DNA from: Amylostereum areolatum
Taxonomy: Eukaryota > Basidiomycota > Agaricomycetes > Russulales > Stereaceae
Length of the DNA stretch: 64,000 bases
Direction of reading: 5' to 3'
NCBI GenBank assembly: GCA_012932865.1
Contig: SAXG01000010.1
Coordinates: 1 to 64,000, forward strand
Below the pieces are notes generated by a model. The model made no database searches and had not been told where the DNA came from. It was given only the letters and a program-made list of their open reading frames with translations. A program made the translations under genes and the position numbers. This document shows positions 38,624 through 50,228 of this stretch, piece after piece. Every line of letters starts with the position of its first letter. Positions within the stretch are counted from its first letter, which is position 1.

Positions 38624-41580
38624 CTAGAGTTTGAGTAGATCTGCAGCATCTTGAGGAAGATCTGGCATGTCAAAGGCCAAACCAAGATGACCACGCATCT
38701 CCTTGAATACACGGTCAGTTAACTGCTGCTTCAGAACGGTCCAGAATAATTGGTATTCCACTTCGCGGGAGAAGTCCAGGGTTTTAGGCGGGGGAGGTTG
38801 GATGATCTCTCCATCAAGGCCAATTTCTGTTGCGGAAGGGGGGGCAAATGGGCGTGGACGAGTATTGGTGGCATTACGGACCAATGTCATGAGTCCACGG
38901 ACAATGGGCCACAGCGCAGTCCATGGCGTCAAAGGGGTGACATCATGCGGCCTGCTAGCGTTGCTGGCAAAGGCGAGCTTGTTCCTGGCGAGCTGGGTGA
39001 GGTCGTGGGTCAACCATGCATTAATTTCAGAGTGGTCGCGTCGTTTCCTGTCCTCGCCGTATTGCAGGAAAATCCAGGGTAGCTTCCATATGTAACCCTC
39101 TAGTTCGTGGCGATACAAGCGGACAAGCTTGCCTTCCCAAAACTCCTTACAGAGCAAATGGATAGCCATGAATGGTAGCGTTCCCGTACGTTCCAAGCCC
39201 CAGGGGGTTGACAGCCCTAGGATTGTCGCAAGATCCCAGTCGTTGAGAACACCGTGATACACCCCGTTGATCTTGCGTATGCCGATGTTTCCCACGCTGG
39301 GATCGTTGTGGTAGACTCCGGCGCCCCAAAGGACGTAATGGCCTGATTCGATGTCAGTTAACAACAGTGTACAAGATTGCGAAGTGTTATGCTTACAATG
39401 AACGATTTCCAGGAAGCATCGCAAGAAATCCTTCGCAGGAAGGATGTAAATCTGTTCGATCTTGATGAAGACAGACACCCGGACGACACGACGACGATAA
39501 CGGTCCTTCTCCGTCTTCATCAAGCCTACACTCTCCCGAATATCGCCCGTATCGCAGCCCGGTACGTCCATGGTGCATATCAGACCAGGGAGGTGGTCCT
39601 TGACCTTGAACACGTCGTTTGGCTCGACCTTGGCATGCTCCGCGATGCGGATGATACGGGGCTCGGAAACGCGGGATTTGTCTGGGAAAGAGATCTTGAC
39701 GACGAGGTCGTCTTGCGAGTTGGCTATCTTTGCAGAATACACTTGTGTTGCACGGCCGAAGAGTTGGTATTTACGGTAGATGGGGCTGTTCCAATCGACG
39801 GTGACGGTCGTAGCGGGGGTTGTGACGGACGTAGTAGGCACGTCTGGGTCGTCGGACGGCACCAGTTCCTCAACGTGTTCAGGGAAGTGCAGCTCCGAAC
39901 TCGACGCGGGCTGTTGTAGGGACGCAAACCGGCTTGGAGGACCTATTTTCTCGGGACGACTGATGGGAACGCGCTCCGGGAACCCATCCGGAACTCCCCA
40001 ATTCCTGTTGTTGAACCGTTGGAGCGCCAGGAGGAGAACAAGGAACCGTGGAAAATCGGCCACCCAGTTCATCCCATGGGTCTGAATAACCCCCTGCCTG
40101 TCGAACCAGAAGATCCAAAGAACGTCATCTACGGGCAGACGTCAGTCAGCATCTTCATGAAGCATATCGTCAACTTACCATGCATGAGGATGTCAATCGA
40201 GTGCATCATACACGGCAGGCAGCAGAGCCTTTCAGCGGCATACGAGCCCATCTTGATGTCGTAAGGCATACGTTGAGGATCTTCCTTTTGCTTCTTCGCT
40301 GTGCCCGACTCTACGAAGTCCGATGCAGGGGTTTTACGTTTGGAGCCAGTGACAGGAGCTGATGATGTCGTTAAGAAATGAGTCCGTCGACAGGGATGGT
40401 ATGGTCGTACGCACCAGGCTGTGAATCGCAATCGAACGTATCCTGCTCTTCCGCGTCGTCGCCGCCCGCTGCTTCACCATAACATCAGGTGGACGTCAAA
40501 CGTGCAAATAAGAAGAAAACTCACGGGGAACACTCTTGGATAATGTAGGCTGATTGGCTTGTCTAAATGGTTTGGCAGACCTTTTGCGAGACTTGCCGTC
40601 TTTCCAGGGTGGGTACTCGAACTTCTCGTATTTGGCACCCCTCACGTATGGGAGCTGGGGCTCTGGGAGCTTTTTATGCGTCATCTTCAGTTCGAAAACC
40701 GCCTTGATTTCCGTCCATTCGAGCACTACGTGTCCAGGATCCTTCTCCAAGCATTGGCAACCAACTCTTGGACTACCAGACGCGTCCGGAGCCCGCGCCT
40801 CCTTCCTGAAGTCCGGATACACCCTCTCGGCCGCGTGCTCGGCGATGATAGCGAGGTCTGGTGAACGGCTCGTCTTGCCACCGCTGTGGCGGCCTGCGAT
40901 CTTTGCTGGGTCATTTCGAACCAACATCACCGCCTCTCCCCCATTCCACTTCGGAGCAGACCGCAATTGGGAGACACCATTGCCGGTTAACCCGTCCAAT
41001 TGGTCGAAGGCCTTATTCACCAATTTGACCAAGGGAGCATACCGATCTTTCTCTTCCGCAGCTTCCTCGCACCTACAGCTCAATTTAGTGCTGCACAAAG
41101 TGCCGAGATACATGGGCGCGTACTGTTTCAAGAGCGTCTTCACCAAGAAGCATTCTTGCTCTTCGCACAAAGATAAAACGTCGTCAAGGCAGTCCTTCAG
41201 GAGGGTGTCCTTGTCGACGATGACTCCATCCCGAACACATAGGGACAACATATACTTGAGCATGTCGTCGAAGGACGTCGTGTCCATGCGTTGCTTCATA
41301 TCGTCACGTATCCAAGACCTGACAACAGTCCGGCTACATAGACGAAGTCAGCGCATTGTTGTACTGGACGGGCCGGTAAAACATACTCTAAGCCGGTTAT
41401 TTCTCCGCTCGCTGCGTGCGTTGATATTCCGTTCACAGCTGAGCCTGGCGTTGACTGTATGTCATCCGTAGGGGTTCCTTGCTTATTAGGTGGGGTCTCG
41501 GGCCGAGGAGTCATAGGCGGGGGAGGCAGTACGGGGTCCTCTTGTGGTTCCACGGGCAATGCTGGATTGGGTGACGACAT
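38624..41580 (-). CDS. FunK1-type protein kinase, copy B (intact)
   Basis: The start at 41580 (MSSPNPALPVEPQEDPVLPP) is chosen because the first intron (GTATGT..TTGTCAG, about 41384-41319) then joins in frame to SWIRDDMKQRMDTTSFDD. Later exons give an N-terminal helical region, a Lys/Arg-rich linker (SKRKTPASDF), the small lobe with VVKISFPDKS and RIIRIAEHA, the catalytic loop YHNDPSVGNIGI (Asp of HND is the catalytic base position), and DWDLA for metal binding. The C-terminal lobe ends FDMPDLPQDAADLLKL at TAG 38624. FunK1 kinases are an expanded family in mushroom-forming fungi with unknown substrates. The HND loop differs from the HRD form. It is the intact sister of the disrupted copy A. 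Confidence 0.85.
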
Positions 41581-42787
41581 GAGGCTGGACGGATAAGTTG
41601 TCGATATCACTATGGACAGGCGATGAGAGAGGCTTGCAAACTGGGATGGACGAGATCGTACCGATGTATGAATGTAGCTATCCTGAAGAGAGACTTGAAA
41701 GCTGAGTCTGGAAATCGATTCAACCAACGTTGCTTTGAGTACAGAAGGGAAACACGCACACAATATTTGGGAATTCAAATGATGCCAGCGCAAGTAATGC
41801 TGTCGAGCTAATCTCAGCAGCCGTTTCGAGAGTGTGGGTAGCAAAGGTGGTTGAACGAGAGGTGGAAGCACGATGATGATGGTATAAAGGAAAGAGGTGC
41901 GGAGGTCTTATGTATGTTGAACACACGAGGCCAAGAGGCCTCAATTGCAACCTTGATTAGGCAATGGGATTTCACATCCGATTGGCCGTCAGTCAACTAC
42001 GCGACTCCTCCAACTTCCAACCTCCCTCAGCGCGCCATTCAGCCTTTACGATCACCCTTAACGATGACCAGCTCATCTCTCTGCTGAAACTAAAGACGTT
42101 AATCCGTGAGTGCATCGTTGGCGCGGAAAGGTATAGTGAGGGTCCACGGTCACGGGACCGCGACACTCCTACTAAGTACTTAGTAGTATACATACGTAGT
42201 TCAAGTTACTCATAGTACGTATGTACTTGAAGTACTAGGTCTCCGCCAGTGTGGTCAGAATTTTGCCCACTGAAATGCGTTGTAACGTGGAACTGGAAGT
42301 GGGTGCACCGTTGTTTGCGGCCCAACAACATTGGCACTGCCCGGGGGTTACTTACATGTGTAGCTGAGGCTCACGCCGGTCAGGCCACACTGCGGGAACT
42401 CACCTCGAACGACCCGTGAGTAAAATGGAATACTACGTGCAGGGAAGACCCGACCCTTCTTGTAGAGACGGCAGAATATGCCCATTTCCTCCAAACCATG
42501 ACCCAGCGAATTCGAAGTAAACACGGTCGATGTGTAGCTTCTTCCCCAGAAATAGCGCGTTGCACTGGCCAGTGTCTCTTCCTCAGAGGCCCGATCCAAC
42601 GTGTAGCTCGCCTGAAATGAAATTCAGGCGCACAAGAATGTGTACCGCTCAAAATCTCCGCGGCGATGTTAGCAAAAGCCTTGATTGATATACAGTGCAT
42701 GAGTAATGTGTAGAGTAGAGTGGCGGGTGCTTGTAGGATCCAATAGGGAGAATGCAAAAGACTGACCCGATAACGGGAGCATGTGGT
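41581..42787. other. Intergenic with palindromes
   Basis: No gene recognised. 42169-42186 is a perfect 18-bp palindrome (CTACTAAGTACTTAGTAG) followed by further TAC/GTA-rich arms (TTCAAGT ... ACTTGAA, to about 42235) that could fold as a cruciform. Open frames on the minus strand at 42348-42757 show no motif. Confidence 0.35.
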
Positions 42788-43997
42788 CTAGAATCGCCGC
42801 AAGCGGAAACGGAGAGCCCAATATGCGATCCCTGCCAGTATACCGCCCACATGCCCGGCGGTATCGACGCCCGCGCGCTATGCCAGACCATCAGCAAACA
42901 GTACTGACGACTACAGATGCGAGGTGAAAGAAGCGCACCCATTTGCTGTTGTTCATAGAGCTGTATCCATCCAAGGCGAGGAGACCGGCGACGGCTGCCC
43001 ATGCCGGACATGGCAGGACGAAAAAGATGAGCAGACGGGCACGGGGATGGACACATGCGAAGAAGGAGATGACCGCAAAGACCGCGCCTGCAAGACCCAC
43101 GTCAACACGCGCGGAACTATCTAGCAAGCCTTCGACGAAAGAGCGCACCGCTGGCACCGTGTGATGCGTAGTCATTTCTGCCCTTGTTCCAGCTAACGCT
43201 GGTCAGACTGGAGATGATGCCACCTGTGGGCGAGTGATGACAATAGGAGATGAGATGGAATGGCGAAGGAAGGGATGAGAGGAGAGCGTACCTCCGAGGT
43301 AGAGAGCCAGAAATCGCGCGTTTCCCAGTATTTGGAGGACGGGAGGTGCCATGAAGAAGAAGGTGACTCCATTCATGAGGATGTGGTCAAAGTCCTTGTG
43401 CGAGAAGCACGAAGTGAGGAGTGTCCATCTGCCCATGTTTACCCCCATCAGTAATGGCGAGGGGATGGAACGAGAACACTCACATATGCCCTTTGTCTAT
43501 ATTACGCGCGCTAACCGTGAAGTTATCATGCATCCAGTGAAGCAAATCCGATTTCTGTTCGAAAGCCTGCGAACGGACGTTATGTAGAATCGGAGACAAG
43601 TCACAGAGGGAATAGGTACATTTCGAATCGAGCTATAAGCCCAGCCTGCGAAGACGGCGCCGTTCAGACCGATGATGCCATAGAAGAAAACGTCGGGGTC
43701 GATGCGGTTGACATAGCCGAGGAGTTTTTGGAGAAGACCGCCTCGCGGTGGAGGTGGGAAACGTTGTCTTGTGTCGCGGTATGTGGCGCGAAGTGCTGCG
43801 TTATGACTGAAGTATGCGACGCGCGAGGGAGATGGGGGAAGCAGGCGTTTTGGCCGGGGTGCAGATGGGGCTCGAAAGGCTTGGGACGCTTTACAGCTGA
43901 AGTAGCCCCGTTGGGAAACATCTGATATGCCTTGGCGACTCGGCCGAAGGGAGCGCGAAAGTGCTCTCGTGAATAAAGAGAACGATGAGCTGGCCAT
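42788..43997 (-). CDS. Rhomboid protease, mitochondrial type (Pcp1/PARL-like)
   Basis: Six exons: 43997-43620, 43566-43484, 43428-43292, 43223-43149, 43087-42939, 42877-42788. The N-terminus (MASSSFSLFTRALSRSLRPS) is Arg/Ser-rich like a mitochondrial targeting sequence. The rhomboid core follows: YGIIGLNGAVFAGWAY, WTLLTSCFSHKDFDHILMN (H at the conserved pre-core position), YASHGASG, which is split by an intron inside the codon after the catalytic Ser and continues AVFAVISFF, and HVGGILAG with the catalytic His. These intramembrane serine proteases cut inner-membrane proteins such as Mgm1 in yeast. An ATG nine bases upstream (44006) is an alternative start. It is divergent from Trs20, 150 bp away. 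Confidence 0.85.
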
Positions 43998-44147
43998 CGA
44001 GTTCATTGTCGGGCACGACGGCGACGAGGTCGAAGTAAGTCGCCGTGAGACCCGGGGACAGGACGCGCACCCGCGCCGAGACCCCACGTGATCCTCTTCT
44101 TCCCCGCATGCCACTTTAATTCCAAGTTGTGGACGACGGTCGTCGCC
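43998..44147. promoter_or_regulatory. Shared promoter of rhomboid and TRAPPC2 genes
   Basis: 150 bp between two divergent start codons, including a GC-rich part (44040-44090). No TATA box is obvious. Both 5' leaders must be short, or overlap. Confidence 0.5.
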
Positions 44148-44871
44148 ATGTCCCACCAGCTCTTCCATCTCTTCATTCTGTCGCCTTCGGACACCCCATT
44201 ATACAGCCTTACGCATCTGTCCTCGAAGCCGAGTCAACCGACATCGTCCGCACTCTCAGCGAACCTTCCGTCCTGGTCGACGTCCGCGTTCGCAGGGACG
44301 CTGACCGCGCTCTCGGGGGCATCGAGCGTCTCGCAGACGAGCACGCAGGGAGGGGCGGTCCGGATGGGAGGCGGGCAGGATCGGCATGTTATTCAGATGA
44401 TTGCACACGCGAGTTTGGACGTGATCGAGGATGTGGTGAAGCGGGACAACGGCATGTGGGTCGATTCCTTTTGTTTGCGCGGGCCACGTTGGTTGGAGGC
44501 GATGTGAATCAGGTATCTCAAGGCGGTGGACAAGTTCAACGAATGGACGGTATCGGCGTTCGTGACGCCGGGAAGTACGTGAAACAGATGTGGTGCGTGA
44601 GGAGCGATGAAGCTGATGGCGGCGAAAAACAGACACCAAGTTCGTGCTGCTGCACGAGGGGAAGAACGATGACGGAATCCGGAGCTTTTTCAACGATGTG
44701 TGGGAGTTGTATGTCAAGGTACGTGGACGAGACCGATATAGGCAGAGATAATGACCTGAGAGTGGCGGGTGGGTTCAGACGATGTTGAACCCGTTCCAGA
44801 CGGCGCATTCTGTGATACGGAGCAGTGTATTCGATACTCGTGTACGAGCCAGTGCTAAGAAATACTTGTGA
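44148..44871 (+). CDS. TRS20: TRAPP complex subunit TRAPPC2 / Trs20 (sedlin)
   Basis: Exons 44148-44455, 44513-44574, 44633-44718 and 44779-44871 join in frame. The start MSHQLFHLFILSPSDTPLY matches the longin-type first strand. HASLDVIEDVV, YLKAVDKFNEWTVSAFVTP, KFVLLHEGKNDDGIRSFFND and the C-terminal NPFQTAHSVIRS..FDTRVRASAKKYL are typical of sedlin. It is a core subunit of the TRAPP tethering complexes that activate Rab1/Ypt1 in ER-Golgi and autophagy traffic. A Ser/Thr-rich insert of about 50 residues after the first strand is longer than in yeast. No lesions. Confidence 0.9.
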
Positions 44872-45435
44872 AGAAGATGATGGCGAAGAGAAATTAATGA
44901 ATTGTCGGAGAGCGAGAGCGAGAGTTGGCGCTGAGATCTGAGAGCTGTGGCGTTGCTGTGTCAACAAAAGAGTCACGTTCCTCGAGGGTGCGCATGAAGG
45001 CGCCCAGACTTTCTGTTTCCTGCTGCCATCCCGTCCCATCTCTCCCCTTCCCCCTCCTCTTCCCCCGCTTCTCCTCCCGGCCGTTTCGTCTTCCTTTGTC
45101 CTTTCTTTCTCCTCAGTACACACAACAAAAAATATCCCTTTCAGCTCCCTTCAATCTCTATTTCTCCCCTATTCGCCTCTGTCATCGCTCTCCAGTTCGA
45201 GGCACCTCCCCCCAACCTCCCCGCTCGATCGCCACATCCCGCCAATTGTCCTCCTTGTCCCATATAAAGCCCCTCTAGTCTTGCCCCCGCCGTCTCCCAG
45301 TGAGTCCACCCACTCTCTACCCAGCCCCCCCCTCCTCATCCTGCTCCACCTTCAGCTGTATCCACTCCCCTTTCTCTGCACCTTTTACATTGCCCCTTTC
45401 CCATAATCAGCGCACTCCCGCATTCAGTCTTCCCA
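44872..45435 (+). promoter_or_regulatory. Intergenic, CT-rich promoter of the downstream gene
   Basis: 45010-45110 and 45160-45430 are long pyrimidine-rich tracts typical of strong fungal promoters. No conserved box was identified beyond that. Confidence 0.4.
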
Positions 45436-46914
45436 ATGGCGACCGCTTCCGCCCCCAACACCCGTGCTTCTCTCCTCTCCGGCCTTCGCACCGGCGGTGT
45501 TCGTTCCACTTCCATCAACGTCCCTCATACCGCCGCTCCTGGCGCGACCTTCAACGTTCCCCGCTTCGCCTCTTCCTCGTACAACCACCACGAAGAAGAG
45601 GATGAACTCGCAGACATGGTCGCTCAGAAGATGTACGTCAACGCCCCGCCTCGCATGCAGATGCAGTACCCTCCCATGACCGCCGCCGTCGACGGGTCCA
45701 ACAACCGCTTCTCCCAGCAACAAGCCGTCCGTGGCCAAATGATGAACGCCATGAACCAGAGGCAAGCCCAGGCCCAGCAGCAAGCTTTGCAGATGCAGAT
45801 GATGCAGCTCGAAATGATGCGCTTGCAGGTACGTTCCCATCGCTCCCCCCATCGCTCCCCATCGCTCACTTGCCTTTCCCTCCCCAAGGCGTTGCAAGCT
45901 CAACAATTCCAGGCCGAGCTTTTGGCCCAAGCCCAGCATCAACAACAACAGAGCCGAGGTTACCATCCTCCCGCTACCGCTGGTCCCCTCAACACCTCCT
46001 TCGGCGTCGCTCAAACCCGCCGCCCGAGCCAGGCCGATCAGCTCCGCTCTCAGCTGGGCTTATCGTATGAAGAGCAGGTGCCCATGACCGCCGCTCTCGG
46101 AGGCAAGTTCGGCAGCCGTGGCCCTTACGGAGGTGCCGAAGACGAGTTTCCCGGATCCCGGAATGGGAACGGGAACGGGAACAGCTACCCGTCTCCTATG
46201 TCCCCCGGAGGTTACACCAACGTGATTAGTGGTGGCGCGTCTTTGAGCAACGGTGGCGCTTCCGTCGCTCCTTCCAAATCCGACAGTGCCGTGTCCTGGC
46301 GCCGCGCCTCCACCAATCACTCTGTCCTCCGTAGGTCCCCCCCGCCCGAAGTGAAGATCACGACCGCGCCTGATGTGAGGATCACGCCTCCTCCCCTCGA
46401 CACCGATGCCTCCACCCCGACCCTCTCCGCACCCAATGGCCGTGGCTCCCCCGGTGCGAGCCCGGCCCGTGCACGCCCATCGCCCCTTCGTTTCACCCCT
46501 TCGGCCCCTTTGCCGTCCGTCGCCGTCGACGAGGGCACGGACGGGGAGGACAACGAATCCGAGTCGTCCTCCAAGTCCGCCACGTCGTCGTCCCCCGCGA
46601 CGCCCTCGTCCGCATCGTTTGCGCCCCCCCTCTCGCCGCGCGAGGAGGCATCCAAGAAGTTATATGAGGGCCTCGGCCTCGGCCGCCCGGCACCCGTCCC
46701 CGCTCCCATGTCGCCCTCACCCGCGACGGTGACCGCTAGCTTGCCGCTGCGCGTGCTGAGCCAGCCCGTCAGGCAGCCTCGAGGGCCGCCGAGCGGCGCG
46801 GACGAGTTGGGCCCCCGCAACTTCGCGACGCGCATTCGCAAGCAGGCGATCGGCGGCCTGGGCGCGCTCATGGGTGCGCGCGAGCGCCGCGACGTCGTCG
46901 TCGAGGCGTATTGA
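45436..46914 (+). CDS. Q-rich/low-complexity hypothetical protein
   Basis: Exon 1 is 45436-45828 and exon 2 is 45889-46914. The 60-nt intron (GTACGT..CCCAAG) is also open in frame, so splicing or retention gives 472 or 492 residues. The N-terminus is MATASAPNTRASLLSGLRTG. It is followed by a Gln/Met-rich coiled-coil-like segment (QRQAQAQQQALQMQMMQLEM), a Gly/Asn-rich middle, and a Pro/Ser/acidic tail with SP/TP sites ending RERRDVVVEAY. It looks like a conserved basidiomycete protein, largely disordered; role unknown. The coding sequence is clean and codon-biased, as for a well-expressed gene. Confidence 0.75.
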   Translation: MATASAPNTRASLLSGLRTGGVRSTSINVPHTAAPGATFNVPRFASSSYNHHEEEDELADMVAQKMYVNAPPRMQMQYPPMTAAVDGSNNRFSQQQAVRGQMMNAMNQRQAQAQQQALQMQMMQLEMMRLQVRSHRSPHRSPSLTCLSLPKALQAQQFQAELLAQAQHQQQQSRGYHPPATAGPLNTSFGVAQTRRPSQADQLRSQLGLSYEEQVPMTAALGGKFGSRGPYGGAEDEFPGSRNGNGNGNSYPSPMSPGGYTNVISGGASLSNGGASVAPSKSDSAVSWRRASTNHSVLRRSPPPEVKITTAPDVRITPPPLDTDASTPTLSAPNGRGSPGASPARARPSPLRFTPSAPLPSVAVDEGTDGEDNESESSSKSATSSSPATPSSASFAPPLSPREEASKKLYEGLGLGRPAPVPAPMSPSPATVTASLPLRVLSQPVRQPRGPPSGADELGPRNFATRIRKQAIGGLGALMGARERRDVVVEAY

Positions 46915-48002
46915 ACGCTCAGTCCGCCTGCGCATTCCGCAACGGCCGGTGTTCGCGATCTGTCCCTTCTCTCTTTCAGACCCGCAGAGCCTGGCCGGAA
47001 CACACCAGGCGTCGCCCCACTTTCGTTCAGCCAGGATTTTCCGTTCTCCGTATTTATACGCTCGCCCTTGCGGTGCTGCGTTTCTCTAGCATACATTTGG
47101 GTTTCCGATCGGCCCTCGCCCGCTCTCGACGGTTGATATGGGTGGGCGCGAGTTTATAGTTGAGCGGTGGTGCAGCCAACGGACAGTGGACAGTGTGTCG
47201 TGTGCGATCTCTCTCTCTCCCCTCCTTCCTCGGTCATTCGCCTATTCTTCCAATCTTTACCCTAGTCGATTGTTTGCTTGTATTTTATGCCCCCACTTCG
47301 CCGGAGCTGCGCGTGGCACCCCCTCTTGCCTTCTTCGACGACGTTACGCGATGATTTTTTTACACCCTCGAGTTTGCGTCCTTTGATTGAAGAAGAGGCG
47401 AGGCGTGGTATAGTGTGGGTGTAAACTGCTTATGCTGGAATTGGCGGGAGGGTTTGGGGACGACGTCAGAATACAGTGAGGGTATGGCCATGGGCTCACT
47501 TCGACGTGCATGCTGCAGCTTCGAGACGTTCTACTCGATCCTAACGCATGTTCTGTATCGCTTGTCCGGCTCCGTTTAGTCTGTTGGTGTGTGTTGTATC
47601 AGTACTTATGTACTTTCTGCCATGAAAAAAGTGCGGTGTACAATTGGCGTTGGATTGTGACTTGAAGGAGTTCTGAATCCAGTTCAAGCGCGTTCAAGCT
47701 GCGAAATTATGAATCCTCCTTTCCAATACCCATGACTTCCGGCTTTACAATCGGCACGTCGTGTGCCTTTCCAACAAAGGAGCCTTTGGTGATATGTTTC
47801 CTTTGAAGGCCACTGACGGCCTGTATCAACGTCCTGCGACTACTGCCAATGCTACACTTACGACTAGCCACTCAACCTCTTCTTCTGCCATCTCCACGTC
47901 GCACCGAGCAGAACTCTGTTCTTGAAGTCTCTCAACGAGTCAAGTTCGTATGGCATATGATCATCCATGTACTCTCAGGCTGACGCATGAATTCAGGAGA
48001 CC
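46915..48002. other. Intergenic
   Basis: 3' region of the Q-rich gene and 5' region of the F-box gene. No further gene recognised. Confidence 0.4.
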
Positions 48003-49738
48003 ATGTCCTCTGCCAGAAGAGCCTCCTCTGATCATACGAATCGACTGGAAACAGATGCCGAAGATCCTGAACTGGAGCGGATTCTCGAATATATATTGTC
48101 TGCCCCGGGACGACGAGAGTTTGTAGCAAACCCCGGTGTCTTCAACGGACAATCTGACTTCAATACCACCGCTCACTGGCCCGCTTTTGTAGTCAAACGC
48201 TTCTCTCCACACGAATCCACGTTAACACGAATAGGCCATCTGCTGCCGTCGAAGATACTGCCGAATCTCCCGTTCGACATCCTTTTCATCGTCCAAGCAT
48301 CCATCAGCGACAGAGCGACGCTGTCTAGATTTTCCAGAACGTGCAAGACACTTCACCATTCTGGCGACCCCCACTTGATGACACTTTCCAAAATTTGCCT
48401 TTGGAAAGAAAAGAACGTCCTATCCTTCTGCCTTTTCATGCTCTCGAAGCAATCTCGGCCACGCCGCTTTTCCCTGCTCCACGAATTACACATGTCGCTC
48501 CCCGACAATGCCCGGACAACGAACATGACGTTTCTTGTTGCGGCTCTCTTCAAGCATGCCACCTCGTTGCGGGAACTTTCGATGGTGCAGGTCTGCAATG
48601 GATGCCCTGAAACGAATGCCCTCGTTCTCGACGCAATCTGCGCGCACACAGGCATCCGGGACCTCACGGTAGCCTTCCACGTCCACGATGACGAGGATCC
48701 CGACGGGGACGTGGAGAGACTGTCTGATTTCTTGTCCAGACTCAAATCCCCCATCGAGACGCTTGACGTCCAGATGAACGAGGATGACCTGTCCCGCTGC
48801 GATGACCCGTCGGAGGCATTGAAGCCCGTAGCTTCGTCGCTGAAGAAACTGACGCTTCGTTCGGTCGTGCTGCGGGGTACTTCGGACATCGTTTTCCCGA
48901 GGGTCACGTCCGTTGCGCTCGAGTTTGGGTTAGAGTACAACCTCATGCCCATCCTCCAGTCCTTCCCCAACGTTCGTCGCCTGACACTCTCTTCCCAGGC
49001 CATTCATCTGGAAGAGGAAGAAAGCGATCGCTTCAACAACCAAGCCGCGCAGGAACGACAGCGGTGGCGGTCGCTCGACGTCCTTGAGGCTGATTTGCCG
49101 ACGCTATACGTGTTCGCAATCGCCTGCGACGTCGAAGAGCTAAAGGTGGACGGCGGCTACAGCTTCGAATTGGACGTTCTCTCCAAGCTGCACATCGTCC
49201 TTCAAGACACGCGGCCTTCCTCGCTCGTGTTGTACGTCAAAGCAACCGAAGAGCACGCGTCCCTAATGCACACCCTCCTTCCCCCTGCCCTCCAAATCAC
49301 ACATCTGGACCTCAAGGCCTATTTTAGATGGGAACAAACATGCGTTGACATTGTCCTTGTACGGAGACTCTACCATTTTGAAAAGCACGTCTGCTGATGT
49401 CATTTTATCGTCAGAACCAATTATACGACCACCTCGGCAACTTTCCCCTCGTTCAGGTAGACATTAAGCTGGACTGCCCACCATGCCCCTGTCAAGAAAA
49501 CAACCGTGTAACGTTCCGACGGGATCCCTGCGATGCTCACTTGCATGGCAACCTATCCCTCAATGGCAACGTTCTCGAGGGCCTGGACTTGCGAGTCGTG
49601 GCGCGTCGTTTTATGGAAAGCATAGAGACGCTGGAAGTGCTGCATCTTCAATACCGTCTTTCTAGACCTTCCCCAGCTGTCAAGGGGTCATTGAAGGTGA
49701 TTCGAGACAGAGAAACTCGTTCGTTGATATATGTATAA
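48003..49738 (+). CDS. F-box-like protein with leucine-rich-type tail
   Basis: Exon 1 48003-49358, intron GTACGG..CGTCAG, exon 2 49415-49738. An F-box-like helix block (LPFDILFIVQASISDRATLS, then FSRTCKTLH) lies near residue 90. It is followed by repeated alternating Leu patterns (LKKLTLRSVVL, VRRLTLSS, IETLDVQM), as in the many F-box/LRR proteins of agaricomycetes. Such proteins usually bring targets to SCF ubiquitin ligases; the target is unknown. A decayed tandem copy follows at 50229-51952. Confidence 0.7.
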
Positions 49739-50228
49739 ACCCTTGGGGGTCGCGGTAGTCTGCCACGGGCCCGCGTATCGACAAAATGCAATGGACGCGA
49801 TTTTTCAAACATAATATCTGCAGGACTAACTAACCCACGAAGATATGAACCCACCTCCGTCGGCCGAATACAATGTGGCTGAACTTTGCGTCGGGTAGTA
49901 GTCGCTTTCTCACTTCGGGCCTAGCCTGGGCCCTGGACTCCGACTCCTCTGGGACAGAGGCAGGCCCTGGCGACTCGTCTCAGTCTCGCCCGCCTCTTGG
50001 ACTCTACTCTAATAGCCCAGTCCAGCCCAGCCACACATCTCAAGCCGTTAAAGCACCTCGGACGTCGATGTTCCACAAGCTTCGTCCTACACCGCTCCAA
50101 CACTCGTCTTCTGTTTCCATCGAACAGCAGTAGGCTTTTGGACCTACGCCAAATGAGCCAGCCTGAGGTTCGTGAAATAAGTATTCTTCTTTTATCGTCT
50201 GGGACACACGTTGATTTTTCTTCTCCAG
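49739..50228. other. Intergenic
   Basis: Spacer between the two F-box copies. A Ser-rich open frame (49873-50133) has no motif and no homology to the first copy; not called. Confidence 0.3.

Noticed and set aside
49873..50133. 86-codon Ser-rich frame between the F-box copies
   Set aside because: No homology to the neighbouring genes and no domain.
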